From: Rhodococcus sp. OK519 | Lineage (GTDB): Bacteria; Actinomycetota; Actinomycetes; Mycobacteriales; Mycobacteriaceae | Reading direction: 5' to 3' | Length of the DNA: 64,000 bases | Assembly: GCF_003051005.1 (NCBI RefSeq) | Contig: NZ_QAOW01000009.1 | Span: 62,001-126,000 of the forward strand | In this document: piece by piece, positions 8,655-17,658 of the stretch | How the letters are laid out: the number at the start of each line of letters is the position of its first letter | Position numbering within the stretch: the first letter of the stretch is position 1 | Translations under genes and position numbers: made by a program | Notes under the pieces: generated by a model | The model's database searches: none | What the model was told of the DNA's origin: nothing | What the model saw: the letters and a program-made list of their open reading frames with translations, nothing else

Positions 8655-10031
8655 TCAGTTCCGCTTTGCCGCAAACCGGCGATCCTGATGGGACCGAACC
8701 AGCGAGCCGGCGCCGCGTGCCGCTGGGACGCTCTTTGCCGAAACTCCAAGCAACCCCAATATCACAAAACTCAGCTGAGAAGCCCCGGCGTCATTCATGT
8801 AGGGATGAATAAACATCAGCACCGATAGCCCTGCCAAGAAAAGCAGTAGCGCCTCCGCGATGGAAGATCGAAGCGAATCTGCGCCCGCAAACCGATATAG
8901 TCCGTAAGATGCCCGAAGCGATGAACTCATCACTAGTATGAAAGCGACAAGAGCCGGGATCCCCGCAAGTAGTAGTACAAGGATGTACATCGATTCAACG
9001 TACGCGAATGTCCTGTCCGCTGCTCCGATCGGACCATATCCAGTAAACAAGTGTCCCTTCACGAGCGGGAGGAAGTCCCTTGCCCACAGTTCGAGACGGA
9101 ATGCAACGGTTTGAGGGAGAAAATCATACTGCCCGGTCGTCGATTCTTGTCTAACGGCCCGCTCTGAAGCGCTCGTGGATATACTCGTCCCAGTTACAAA
9201 AAGGTACCCGGCCGCTAGTCCGAAAAGCAGGTAGATCTTACGCCCATAGCGGACCGTAAAGTAAATCGAGATTACGCAGACGAGGACAATTACACCGATT
9301 GTGAGACTCGAAAGTAGACCGAGCCCGTTTGCGATCACAGAAAGAACAAGCAAGGACCGCCGTTTGAAAATTGGGACTTTATGCACCAGGCAAGCAATTC
9401 CAATCACCACGCATAGCCCAGCGTAGCCGGCATAAGCATGCCAGGAGTTGAACACTCCGACGCTCCGTGGAATTTTCCAAGAAATCGGATTGGCGATACT
9501 CGCGTTTCCAGTCATGTAGCTTGCAAAGTTGCGAGCACTCTGCACGCCGAGCCCCTGCAGGACCGCCAGGAGGCCCATAACGCTTGAGAAAATCAACAGA
9601 TACCGGCATGCCCGTTGCAGGAGCCCAGTCACGCCGCTACACGCGCTCGCTGAAACGTAGATCAATAGTAGCGTCAGTGGCCCCAGCCCGTTGTATATAA
9701 AGTCGGAGATACCCAAGTCTGTACGGTAAATACAATTGTACGCGGTCATTACAGACACGACGCTGGCATAGCCTAGAAGCGACCAGAAGACCGCCCCTCC
9801 AATAACCATTCGCTTGTTGAAAGTAATAAAGACTATTGCCAGGACGAGGACTGCGAGCGCTTCTGATACCCGAAACACCGGGACTACGAGACCCCGACGA
9901 GTTCCTGCCAGCGTCGGGATGAGAGCAAAGCAAACCGCCAGAATCTTCAACGTCAGACCTGAGACGGGCCCGGCCACCGGCAGTACGCCAATACTGACGG
10001 GGTCTTGGGGCGCTTCTTTCGGCGTGTTCAT
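8655..10031 (-). CDS. O-antigen ligase/polymerase-like membrane protein (candidate Wzy)
   Basis: 458 residues with 10 or more predicted membrane segments and a long loop at about residues 275-325 (TSTSASERAVRQESTTGQYD), as in WaaL/Wzy-type proteins. Beside a flippase and a priming transferase, the simplest role is polymerisation of the flipped repeat units. Motif conservation in this family is low, so the assignment rests on topology and neighbours. Its start overlaps the end of the nitroreductase gene by 4 bp. Confidence 0.75.
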   Translation of the reverse strand: MNTPKEAPQDPVSIGVLPVAGPVSGLTLKILAVCFALIPTLAGTRRGLVVPVFRVSEALAVLVLAIVFITFNKRMVIGGAVFWSLLGYASVVSVMTAYNCIYRTDLGISDFIYNGLGPLTLLLIYVSASACSGVTGLLQRACRYLLIFSSVMGLLAVLQGLGVQSARNFASYMTGNASIANPISWKIPRSVGVFNSWHAYAGYAGLCVVIGIACLVHKVPIFKRRSLLVLSVIANGLGLLSSLTIGVIVLVCVISIYFTVRYGRKIYLLFGLAAGYLFVTGTSISTSASERAVRQESTTGQYDFLPQTVAFRLELWARDFLPLVKGHLFTGYGPIGAADRTFAYVESMYILVLLLAGIPALVAFILVMSSSLRASYGLYRFAGADSLRSSIAEALLLFLAGLSVLMFIHPYMNDAGASQLSFVILGLLGVSAKSVPAARGAGSLVRSHQDRRFAAKRN

Positions 10032-11101
10032 AGGTCAGACGATGCCGGGTTTAGATAGACGCGGTTTACGGCCCGCTGCGGGGATTTGGTCACAGACGAT
10101 CGCTCTGAGGCGAACCCGATAGCGATCATCATCATGACGACTTCTTCCTCGGGCAAATTTAGCAGCTTTCTCAGCTTCCGGTCCTGGCTGCGTACAGTGC
10201 TCCAATTTAGGCAGCATGAATCGACTCCGCTGTCATGCAGCGCATAGACAAGTGTCATGGCAAACATTCCGCCGTCGATGTAGGCCTGATTTCGCTCACC
10301 CGGCGTAAGGAAGGCCGTCAGGTCGGCGGTGACGAGGAGGACGTGGCTTGCCGTGTTTCCAAACCCCCGGTTCCCGTTTTGCAAGGCGAGGACTGCAGTA
10401 GCAGCCTCACCTCTCGGGTAGGAACGCACGCGCGCCGCCTGCCTGTTGCATACGCTGGGCGACGTCTGCGCAGTACCCACACACGCGTGGATCGTCGCGT
10501 TGTCGACGGTTTCAGGGCCAAAATTCCTGACGCTGCTTCGCGATCGCGCAATAGCCTCGAACTGGTGCCCCTGAGAGTCTATGTGGCGCGCGACGCGATC
10601 AAACGCTGGTTCGGTGCCTCCCAGCACGTGACGGTCTGGATCGATGCGGGCTTTAAATTCACTCACGATGTCGCCCAGGCCCGCCCACCACTGAGGAGTG
10701 GGACCAACATCATCGAAGGCCTCCTCGTACTGCAGAAGCGCTCCGACGGCCGCTGTGACCGTGCGAGGATCGTGATCGGGGCTCGCCGCATACTGCCTAC
10801 AGTTTGCAACGAGCCTTTCAACCGTCTCCTGCCCGAACCATGCGCGTGGTTCGGGCAGGGTTAGCCCCTTTTCAACCCGATGGTAGTCCATGACGATATT
10901 TGCTTCGAGCACCTCAGCCCGGCTTCTCGAAACGACCCCCGAATTTCTCCGGAAGCGCTGCGCATCATAGTGGTACGAGGTGAGGAGCAGCCATTCCGTA
11001 CGCACCCGTTGCACAAGCCGCACCTGCTTCGCGGCATTTCGCGCTCTTACCAACGCGTTATGCATTCTGGGCACCCCGTTCTGAGCATCGATTGGTTCCA
11101 C
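10028..11101 (-). CDS. Nitroreductase-family protein within the exopolysaccharide operon
   Basis: 357 residues. The C-terminal two thirds carry nitroreductase features: the FMN-binding opening RSRSSVRNF, then SPSVCNRQ, a central helical region, and a late MMIAIGFASE segment. The N-terminal 140 residues are an added helical region of unknown role. Family members are FMN flavoproteins that reduce or oxidise small molecules. In several bacteria such genes lie in capsule or exopolysaccharide clusters, but no sugar substrate is established. An internal ATG at 11065 is an alternative start that would cut the overlap with the upstream glycosyltransferase from 44 bp to 8 bp. Confidence 0.8.
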   Translation of the reverse strand: MEPIDAQNGVPRMHNALVRARNAAKQVRLVQRVRTEWLLLTSYHYDAQRFRRNSGVVSRSRAEVLEANIVMDYHRVEKGLTLPEPRAWFGQETVERLVANCRQYAASPDHDPRTVTAAVGALLQYEEAFDDVGPTPQWWAGLGDIVSEFKARIDPDRHVLGGTEPAFDRVARHIDSQGHQFEAIARSRSSVRNFGPETVDNATIHACVGTAQTSPSVCNRQAARVRSYPRGEAATAVLALQNGNRGFGNTASHVLLVTADLTAFLTPGERNQAYIDGGMFAMTLVYALHDSGVDSCCLNWSTVRSQDRKLRKLLNLPEEEVVMMMIAIGFASERSSVTKSPQRAVNRVYLNPASSDL

Positions 11102-12044
11102 CGTCAGCGGGCGGACATTGCGCGAGACTCCGCAGTGCCGCTAACGTCGTGGCCTGTTCTGCTATCCGGTCCATGAGGACGCGGCGGGCAGCAGTTCGAT
11201 ACTTATCAGCATCCGAAGCGATAGTCTGAATTTTCTCGGCAAGACTGTCCGGACTGTCAGGGCGAGCATAGAGCGCTGAATTTCCGAGATAGTCGCGCAA
11301 CACCGGAAAGTCAGCCGTTACCTGAGGTTTACCGGCCATTAGTGCTTCGTAGCCAGCGCGCTGCATTGTATGGTCTCGATTGGTCATCGCGACGACGAGA
11401 AGCGAGTTGGCCATAAGATCCTCGTATTCGGCTGAGGAGACGTGGCCGGAAAACCGGACATTGTGCGGGGCTTGTGCTTGTACCGATTTCGGCGCTGTAC
11501 CGGTTAGCACGAAATCGAGACCGGAACACCGGCGTGCAGCCTCAAGAATCTCGGCGACTGGTTCGTCGTTTGCGTAACTCAGTGGGCAGAGGATGACATC
11601 GTTCCGACTCGTGTCGTCATCAGCGTAGCCTCGCGTAAGGACGTCGTGCATCACTATTGCACGAACTCCTTGCGCCGCGCATTGCTCCTGGAGGGGCTGA
11701 TTAGTAACGAGGACTGTTGCATTTCGCATCATTCTCAAGCCGACTTTGGTGAACCACGACCACTTGGGATCGCTGAAGTACCCTGTGTGCAAGTCCGCAA
11801 CGAGGCGAGACTTTTTCGACTTGAACAAGAGCACCGCCAGGAGCGCTGGAGCCGGCGGCAACATCAAGTAAATAACGTCCGGCTTGTACCGGTTTAGGGC
11901 CTCGCGTGTTTCGAACACAGCTCGCCAATAGCGTCCGGGTAGGGACTTTTGGGATGCTTCTTCAGACAGGAAGACAGCGGGGAGTCCTAGTTCGCGAGCC
12001 AGCGACTCACTGCGTCCGTGATGTCGAATCCAGCTAATAAACAT
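11058..12044 (-). CDS. Glycosyltransferase, GT-B fold (GT4-like)
   Basis: 328 residues. The C-terminal half shows the GT-B pattern: VRFSGHVSSAEYEDLMANSLLVV, then RAGYEALMAGKPQVTADFPVLRDY with the donor-binding glutamate in EALMAGKP. The N-terminal half carries the acceptor domain (VADLHTGYF). It probably adds one sugar of the repeat unit on the cytoplasmic face. It begins 2 bp after the preceding gene in the operon. Confidence 0.82.
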   Translation of the reverse strand: MFISWIRHHGRSESLARELGLPAVFLSEEASQKSLPGRYWRAVFETREALNRYKPDVIYLMLPPAPALLAVLLFKSKKSRLVADLHTGYFSDPKWSWFTKVGLRMMRNATVLVTNQPLQEQCAAQGVRAIVMHDVLTRGYADDDTSRNDVILCPLSYANDEPVAEILEAARRCSGLDFVLTGTAPKSVQAQAPHNVRFSGHVSSAEYEDLMANSLLVVAMTNRDHTMQRAGYEALMAGKPQVTADFPVLRDYLGNSALYARPDSPDSLAEKIQTIASDADKYRTAARRVLMDRIAEQATTLAALRSLAQCPPADGGTNRCSERGAQNA

Positions 12045-12045
12045 C

Positions 12046-13056
12046 TCAGCTCGTCTCTCGGGGCGCTACGCGTCGGCCGCTGGCTGCCACAATCATGTCG
12101 GGTGTCAGTTGGTCGACTTCGACGGCTGTGGCGACACCGTTGTGGTGCACCAAGTCGGCTATTTGACTTTGATGGTCGTCCACATGTTCATTTCGATGGC
12201 TACGTCGAGGAATTACGATTGGATGCTTGCCCATTTCTAGAATCTTTAGGATGGTGCCTACTCCGCTATGGGTTATAACCACGTCCGACTCCGCGATGAG
12301 TGCAGCAAACTCATCATCAGGAATCGACTCAGTCACGCGTCCTGGTAGTTGGTTTCGGCGCGTACAGCCTAGTTGCCACGTGGTTGACTCGTTGGCCAGC
12401 CCCGTCGCCAGCACTGCGTCAACCATCGCGTCAAAGCGATATGGCCTGATTGTTCCGAGGGTCACAAATATACGGGGGGTTCCGGTACCCGCCACCCCTG
12501 CAGACGAGGTAAAGGCATTCATCACACTACCCTGGTAACTCCATCTGCCGGTTGCCCAGCCGGGGTGCTGGGCACGCAGCTCGACGAGCCTCGAGTACTC
12601 GAGAATCCGGCCACTTACCGAGGGGCCCTGCGTCCTTGATACGCTCTCGATATAGCAGGCCTTAATTCCATTCCGCCGGGCGGCCGGCAGCGCAGCCAAA
12701 GCAAGCGCTGCTCCCGTACTGAAGGCGCCATCATAAACATCCGACTCATACTTCAATGCTTTACAAATCGCGCCATATGCGGAAAAAACGCCGCGCCAGT
12801 CGCGCGGCGCAATGTATGGAACCAAAAGCGTGTTCTTACCGGCCAACAGCGATCGGCTCTGCTCGGAATCGAAGGTAACCCAAAGCGAATCGTCAGATGC
12901 ATTCAGCGTCGGGGCTAATCTCACAAGTTGAGCTAGGTGGCCACCCGTCGAGGCGGCAAGCACCAGGCGCCTCACACCTTGCTGTGGGGGGCTACCCGCA
13001 TGGCCGCTATTCTCGCTCGCGGTGCCTGGTGATCGCAGCGGACCTCTTGTACTCAT
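12046..13056 (-). CDS. Fused Alg14/Alg13-like (PssD-PssE) glycosyltransferase
   Basis: 336 residues. The N-terminal half matches Alg14/PssD (LVLAASTGGHLAQLVRL at about residues 30-46, then YIESVSRTQGPS). The C-terminal half matches Alg13/PssE (IFVTLGTIRPYRFDAMVDAV and HSGVGTILKILEMGKHPIV, ending RRSHRNEHVDDHQ). In many bacteria these are two proteins, one membrane-recruiting and one catalytic; here they are a single chain. In exopolysaccharide systems the pair adds the second sugar, often glucuronic acid, to the lipid-linked primer. That fits the ugd gene in the same operon (inference). Confidence 0.87.
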   Translation of the reverse strand: MSTRGPLRSPGTASENSGHAGSPPQQGVRRLVLAASTGGHLAQLVRLAPTLNASDDSLWVTFDSEQSRSLLAGKNTLLVPYIAPRDWRGVFSAYGAICKALKYESDVYDGAFSTGAALALAALPAARRNGIKACYIESVSRTQGPSVSGRILEYSRLVELRAQHPGWATGRWSYQGSVMNAFTSSAGVAGTGTPRIFVTLGTIRPYRFDAMVDAVLATGLANESTTWQLGCTRRNQLPGRVTESIPDDEFAALIAESDVVITHSGVGTILKILEMGKHPIVIPRRSHRNEHVDDHQSQIADLVHHNGVATAVEVDQLTPDMIVAASGRRVAPRETS

Positions 13057-13157
13057 TCACATGCCCATTTCTTACAGGAAACGACTGCTTAGTTTTTTGA
13101 TGCGCGGTCGGGTATGTCGACGTAGGATTCGACATAACTGGGAAGACCGGATACCGC

Positions 13158-14690
13158 CTAGTAGGCCCCACTGCCAGCGGTTACTGCGCGCACTGTCTTG
13201 CCCACGATCAGAATGTCTTGCATCATCGACCAATTTTCTACATACGAAAGGTCGAGTCGCACAGTCTCATCCCAGGACAGATCGCTGCGGCCACTGACCT
13301 GCCACAGCCCAGTGAGCCCCGGCTTGACGAGTAGCCGGCGCCGCACCTCACCGTCGTACGCCTCGACTTCGCGGCGCAGCGGAGGACGCGGTCCCACTAC
13401 GCTCATCTCGCGTCGAAGGACATTCAGGAACTGCGGCAACTCGTCCAGGCTGAACTTGCGGAGGAACCTGCCAACCGGTGTGATCCGCGGGTCGTGCTTC
13501 ATCTTGAACAGCACGCCCGCGCCCTCGTTTTCGCCGAGGAGCGCAGCCACCTTCTTGTCGGCGCCGTCCACCATGGTGCGGAACTTGAGCATCTGGAACG
13601 GCTTGCCGTCCAACCCGATCCGCTCCGACTTGTATAGCACCGGCCCCTTGCTGGTGGTCTTCACCGCAACAGCGATCGCGAGCATGATCGGCGACACCGC
13701 GGCCAACGCCGCGACCGAGAAGCAGAGATCAAACGCGGACTTTCCGAACCGCTTGGCACCGTGATAGCGGGGCTTCTCTACATGGATCAACGGGAAGCCC
13801 GCCACCGGTCGCATCACCAGGCGAGGCCCTGCCACGTCCACCACGCCCGGCGCCACCACCAGGTCGACGTCGTACGGCTCGAGTTCCCACACCAGGCTGC
13901 GAATGCCCTCGTGCCCCAGCTGCTCGGTGGCGGTCACCACCACGGTATCGGCGCCGCACCGCCGGAGTGCATCGACCACCGAGTGCTCGTCCCCGAGCAC
14001 CGGGATCTCGCGCCCGTCCACCACCACGCTGTCGCCGTCCACGTATCCGGGCCCCGGGAGGCACACTCCCGCCACCCGGAAGCCCGCACCCACATGGCGC
14101 CCAAAGCTGCGCGTCATCGTCAGAACCGAGTGACGGCTGCCCACCACTAGTACCGACGTACTGCACTTGCCACGCGATCGCTGTCGCGCCACCACTTTCC
14201 GAATCAGCCATCGGGCTGTAAGCAGACTCAGCAAGCCGACCGGAAATGCGATGGCCAGATAACCGCGCGCGATCTCGAGCCGGAACAACAAGCTGACGAT
14301 CGCGACGATCCCGAACAGCTGGAAGGTCGCGACCGCGATGCGCCGGTACTCCTCGGCGCCGTCCCCGATCACGCGGGCGGACCGCGTCCTGTGGATCGTC
14401 AGCATCGACAGCCACAACACCACCAGGGCCACCGAGGCCGCGGTGTAGCTCATGCCGGAAATCGCCGCTGTCGCCACCTCTCGGGCCTCGGTTCCGAACC
14501 GCGCCAACTGTGCCAAACCCACGGCCACCCCGACAATGAGTGCGTCGGCCAGCCACAGGCTGGCGACGTAGCGGCGCTGCCACTCACTACGTGAACTATG
14601 TTGCGAGTCAGCGGGGTCGACCAATCGAAGCCGTGAATCAGCCTCGATATTGTCCCCCGCTCCCGTTTCCAGGGAATACGTCGCCGTCAC
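13158..14690 (-). CDS. Polyprenyl-phosphate sugar-1-phosphate transferase (priming enzyme of exopolysaccharide synthesis)
   Basis: 510 residues. The N-terminus has four to five membrane helices and a CoA-binding-like Rossmann region (SVLVVGSRHSVLTM). The C-terminal catalytic domain begins with the membrane helix SAFDLCFSVAALAAVSPIML, then KFRTMV, SLDELPQFLNVL, SVVGPRPPLRREV and KPGLTGLWQVSGRSDLSWDE, all typical of WbaP/WcaJ-type enzymes. It transfers a sugar phosphate from a UDP-sugar to polyprenyl phosphate and starts the repeat unit. The GTG start at 14690 follows a GGAGGTGGAGGA ribosome site. It is the first gene of the operon and marks the promoter side. Confidence 0.95.
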   Translation of the reverse strand: MTATYSLETGAGDNIEADSRLRLVDPADSQHSSRSEWQRRYVASLWLADALIVGVAVGLAQLARFGTEAREVATAAISGMSYTAASVALVVLWLSMLTIHRTRSARVIGDGAEEYRRIAVATFQLFGIVAIVSLLFRLEIARGYLAIAFPVGLLSLLTARWLIRKVVARQRSRGKCSTSVLVVGSRHSVLTMTRSFGRHVGAGFRVAGVCLPGPGYVDGDSVVVDGREIPVLGDEHSVVDALRRCGADTVVVTATEQLGHEGIRSLVWELEPYDVDLVVAPGVVDVAGPRLVMRPVAGFPLIHVEKPRYHGAKRFGKSAFDLCFSVAALAAVSPIMLAIAVAVKTTSKGPVLYKSERIGLDGKPFQMLKFRTMVDGADKKVAALLGENEGAGVLFKMKHDPRITPVGRFLRKFSLDELPQFLNVLRREMSVVGPRPPLRREVEAYDGEVRRRLLVKPGLTGLWQVSGRSDLSWDETVRLDLSYVENWSMMQDILIVGKTVRAVTAGSGAY

Positions 14691-15421
14691 TCCTCCACCT
14701 CCATCACCCGTGCACAGACTTAGCTATGACCCCCGACGGGTCGATCACCATGAGTTGCCCCCCGAAGGCATCCCCACTACATCCACCCCTTCGATCGACC
14801 ACCGCACTGAGCGCTTGATCGACCGATTGACCGTACTGGACACTTCGCTTGAACAGGACCTCCGGGTCTGATCCGCGTCCACCACTCCGGGGTGCGCTTC
14901 CGAAGCGTGAATTGACCGTTCCGGTAGCTGCAGCAATCGTTGTAGCACGGGTTGGAGGCGCTCACGACTCGGACGAACGAGGTACTTCACTCTGCTTGCT
15001 CATGCGATTTCGCAAGCTACCGTTTGCTGAACAAATGTCCAGCTCAGAAGCGGGGGCCGTGGGTCCCGATCGGTAACGCGCCAGGCTACGAAGCGCGTGA
15101 CCGACACCGCTCGGCAGCACTACTCGCGGGTAACCGGCGGGACCTGCAAATACATTTCGAAGCAACCAGATGGACGGGCCGAATCATGAAGACTGGTCGG
15201 ACTTCTTGAACGTTTCAGGTGTCCGATTCAGGCCAAACGACCCGAGCCGCAGGCGCCCCAGGGGACAGCCTCTCGGCCTGCTATGGCAGTGCATCCCCGC
15301 CACTTGGACCACAAAACCGACTCGTCGGTGTGATAAAAGACACAAGGCTTGACAATCGCGCAGCCGCTTCATCTTTCAACTACGCGAGGGCGAGATCATG
15401 CGGGCGCCGCGCGTTGAAAGC
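14691..15421. other. 731-bp gene-free stretch upstream of the exopolysaccharide operon
   Basis: Only short, unconvincing frames are open here on either strand. It should contain the operon promoter on the minus strand. An inverted repeat CTTTCAAC (15374) with GTTGAAAG (15413) lies just past the stop codon of dcd and may help end dcd transcription. The length leaves room for regulation, but no recognisable riboswitch or operator was found. Confidence 0.5.
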
Positions 15422-16009
15422 TCAGCCGGCGAGCCCGCCGGGATGCCTGGGGAAGTTCAGGTAGGCGCGTGACGGCGTGGGGCCCCGCTGCCCCTGATAC
15501 TTCGAGCCGGCTGCGGTGCTGCCGTAAGGGTTCTCAGCGGCACTGCTGAGGCGGAACAGGCACAACTGCCCGATCTTCATCCCCGGCCACAGCGTGATCG
15601 GCAGGTTCGCGACATTGGACAGTTCGAGCGTGATGTGCCCGCTGAATCCCGGATCGATGAAGCCCGCGGTCGAGTGCGTCAGTAGCCCCAATCGGCCGAG
15701 GCTGGACTTCCCCTCGAGGCGGCCAGCGAGGTCGTCAGGCAGTGAGCACACCTCGAGAGTGGAACCCAGCACGAACTCGCCCGGATGTAGAACGAACGGC
15801 TCCCCCGCGGCCGGCTCGACGAGCGACGTCAACTCGTCCTGGCGCAGAGCAGGATCGATATGGGTGTACTTCGTGTTGTCGAAGACACGGAACAGTCCGT
15901 CGAGTCGCACATCTACGCTGGAGGGCTGTACCGCCCCGGGATCGAATGGGTCGATACCCAGTCGCCCGGCGGAACGCTCGGCACGGATGTCACGATCTGA
16001 GAGCAGCAC
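15422..16009 (-). CDS. dcd: dCTP deaminase (probably bifunctional dCTP deaminase/dUTPase)
   Basis: 195 residues. It converts dCTP to dUTP; mycobacterial Dcd also hydrolyses dUTP to dUMP. Seen motifs are MLLSDRDI at the start, [10 protein letters not shown] (about 28-37), [25 protein letters not shown] (about 100-123) with the catalytic SSLGR and [11 protein letters not shown] segments, and the C-terminal [14 protein letters not shown] that closes over the nucleotide. It lies beside tRNA-Gly. Its C-terminus ([10 protein letters not shown]) is unremarkable. Confidence 0.97.
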   Translation of the reverse strand: MLLSDRDIRAERSAGRLGIDPFDPGAVQPSSVDVRLDGLFRVFDNTKYTHIDPALRQDELTSLVEPAAGEPFVLHPGEFVLGSTLEVCSLPDDLAGRLEGKSSLGRLGLLTHSTAGFIDPGFSGHITLELSNVANLPITLWPGMKIGQLCLFRLSSAAENPYGSTAAGSKYQGQRGPTPSRAYLNFPRHPGGLAG

Positions 16010-16155
16010 AGCAAGAGGCTACCGGGTCGAAACTGGGCGCGACACAGGCCTCGCCGGACGACACGGCGACTACGGACGCGGCTCACGGATGCAGCCCGTC
16101 TGCTAGAGTTGCCGCCTGCAGGATAAATCCCCTCGAACAGTGGAAATCCATGCGC

Positions 16156-16226
16156 GCCGATGTAGTTCAATGGTAGAACATCAGCTTCCCAAGCTGAATA
16201 CGCGGGTTCGATTCCCGTCATCGGCT
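16156..16226 (+). tRNA. tRNA-Gly (anticodon CCC)
   Basis: 71 nt. The acceptor arms GCCGATG and CATCGGC pair perfectly. The D arm is GTTC with GAAC, the anticodon stem TCAGC with GCTGA around the loop TTCCCAA (anticodon CCC, reading GGG), and the T arm has the TTCGATT loop. The discriminator is T. CCA is not encoded. Confidence 0.97.
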
Positions 16227-16502
16227 CAACTTGTCGAATCACCGCACGTGATGGCGTCGACGACATCCCGATCGAGGATTGCTCCCCCTGGACCGCAGCA
16301 CCGAGCTTGGCGCAGCCCAGGACTTTCCACTGCCGGCGGGAACGCGACGTCTTGTGGCTGTAGCGCGGCTAGCGCGACTGCATCTGAACCCAAGCGCCAT
16401 ACGGAAGTGCACGTCGCGCGGCTCCACACCAGTTCCGCCTCGTGATCGATTCAGAAACCAACCGATTAGCCGGTTTCACGCATCGGTAGCGATAATCCCG
16501 AG

Positions 16503-16826
16503 GTGACCGCACGCCGAAGGGACGCAAAGCGCTTATGCCGCCTCCCGATCCACTACCTCGCAACCGTTGCAGGCGCGAGCACCGTCGCCGCCATCTCCGT
16601 CTCCGCGGAAGGGCAGCGCGACATCGCCATCCCACTCGGGGCGGCCGCACTTCTCGCACTCGCTCTCGGCACGATGCAGATCACACTGTGCAGCGCTAAT
16701 GCGAAGCCGCTTCCTGCGACAGAACAGGAACGGGCGGGCACGAGCGACGAGAACCGGTCGACCGGACCGCTCGGCGGTCGGGCGGCCAATCCAACGCCAA
16801 CGCCGAAGGATTCCCACCATGGGTAG
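16503..16826 (+). CDS. Small hypothetical protein with two hydrophobic segments
   Basis: 107 residues from a GTG start. A basic N-terminus is followed by hydrophobic stretches (YLATVAGASTVAAISV and IAIPLGAAALLALALGTMQI) and a polar tail rich in Pro, Thr and Asn. I recognise no family. Its last codons overlap the ATG of the next frame by 8 bp, which is the best argument that the two are a translated pair. No strong ribosome site is visible. It may not be real. Confidence 0.4.
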   Translation: MTARRRDAKRLCRLPIHYLATVAGASTVAAISVSAEGQRDIAIPLGAAALLALALGTMQITLCSANAKPLPATEQERAGTSDENRSTGPLGGRAANPTPTPKDSHHG

Positions 16827-17076
16827 GCGTCACCGTCAACCCGTACGGCGTCTAAAAGCTCTGCCGGCAAGCGCTCGGAACGAAGTCGGATTCTGGGGAC
16901 TCATCGTGGTCGGGCTGCTCACCGCCGCGGCGCTCTACGAGGCGATCGGGTACCGGGCGGAGCACGTGGACCACGACTACGTCACTCGGTATGTGCCCGT
17001 CGAAGCAGTCACCAGTATCGGGACGTCGAAACTTCCGTCCGCGACGCCCACACCGACGCTTCGGGCCAGGTCGTGA
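16819..17076 (+). CDS. Small single-pass membrane protein, hypothetical
   Basis: 85 residues. An Arg-rich N-terminus (MGRRHRQPVRRLK) is followed by one membrane segment (GFWGLIVVGLLTAAALYEAI, about residues 24-43) and an outside tail. It overlaps the preceding small frame by 8 bp and precedes the tiny Met-Gly-Ser genes by 180 bp. I recognise no family. Codon choice is GC-rich at third positions, as in its neighbours. Confidence 0.5.
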   Translation: MGRRHRQPVRRLKALPASARNEVGFWGLIVVGLLTAAALYEAIGYRAEHVDHDYVTRYVPVEAVTSIGTSKLPSATPTPTLRARS

Positions 17077-17256
17077 CCGTCTCCCGACATTTGGGGGCAT
17101 TCGTACCATTTACGGCCAACACCTCGAAGGCAACCATTCGTTCTGGTAACGTCCGGCCAATCACGAGGCTCAATCGTGAAGCGCGCGGGGGCGAATCCAC
17201 GTCGTCCGCGAATCTGGTCGACGCATTCGCGTCGCCGCGATCCCCAAGGAGGCCCC

Positions 17257-17367
17257 ATGGGCTCGTTCGAAGATATCTTCACCCACGTGACGTCGATCGA
17301 CCTCGGATCGAGCACGATCAACACCCTGCTCGGGTGGTTCGGCGGACTCTTCGGCAGCACCGACTAG
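17257..17367 (+). CDS. Tiny amphipathic protein, 36 aa (PorA/PorH-like candidate), first of pair
   Basis: The sequence opens MGSFEDIFTHVTSIDLG and ends GWFGGLFGSTD. A perfect AAGGAGG ribosome site at 17246-17252 lies 4 nt before ATG 17257 and argues that it is translated. It has no signal peptide, no Arg or Lys, and an acidic amphipathic pattern with bulky hydrophobics every three to four residues. These traits resemble the short cell-wall channel proteins PorA and PorH of Corynebacterium, which also lack signal peptides. That comparison is by style, not by alignment. The gene is followed 81 bp later by a second tiny gene that also starts MGS. Confidence 0.55.
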   Translation: MGSFEDIFTHVTSIDLGSSTINTLLGWFGGLFGSTD

Positions 17368-17448
17368 TCAGTTCCAACTCACCAGCGCTACAACGACGTC
17401 CGCGCTCTGCATGCGGCTCGCTGCGCTCCCCTACATCGGAGGTAAACC

Positions 17449-17574
17449 ATGGGCTCGCTCGTTTCCATCATCCAGGTCCCCGTCATGAGCATCGACGCTC
17501 TCGGCACCGGCATCCTGAACTCGTTCCGCAACCTGATCGATTTCGGCAGCATCGCGCTCAGCGGACAGCTGTGA
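17449..17574 (+). CDS. Tiny amphipathic protein, 41 aa (PorA/PorH-like candidate), second of pair
   Basis: It begins MGSLVSIIQVPVMSIDALG and ends FGSIALSGQL. GGAGG at 17438-17442 lies 6 nt before ATG 17449. It has one Arg, no Lys, two Ser-rich ends and no signal peptide. Together with the gene at 17257 it forms a two-gene unit closed by a very strong hairpin at 17607-17657. Corynebacterial PorA and PorH are also encoded as adjacent tiny genes and work as a heteromer. Whether the same holds here is inference. Confidence 0.6.
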   Translation: MGSLVSIIQVPVMSIDALGTGILNSFRNLIDFGSIALSGQL

Positions 17575-17606
17575 TCATTGCCCGCTGACGCGTCCGCGTC
17601 TGCGAA

Positions 17607-17657
17607 ACCACGTCGGCCGGGTGTACGTCTTGACCACGTACACCCGGCCGACGTGGT
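17607..17657. terminator. Perfect 22-bp stem hairpin, bidirectional terminator
   Basis: The 22-nt arm at 17607-17628 and its exact complement at 17636-17657 enclose a 7-nt loop (CTTGACC). It lies 33 bp after the second tiny gene and is among the strongest hairpins in the window. Confidence 0.85.
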
Positions 17658-17658
17658 G

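Noticed and set aside
15913-16266. Minus-strand frame containing TGIEPAYSAWEADVLPLNYIG
   Set aside because: This is the well-known spurious translation of the antisense of a tRNA gene; it overlaps tRNA-Gly.
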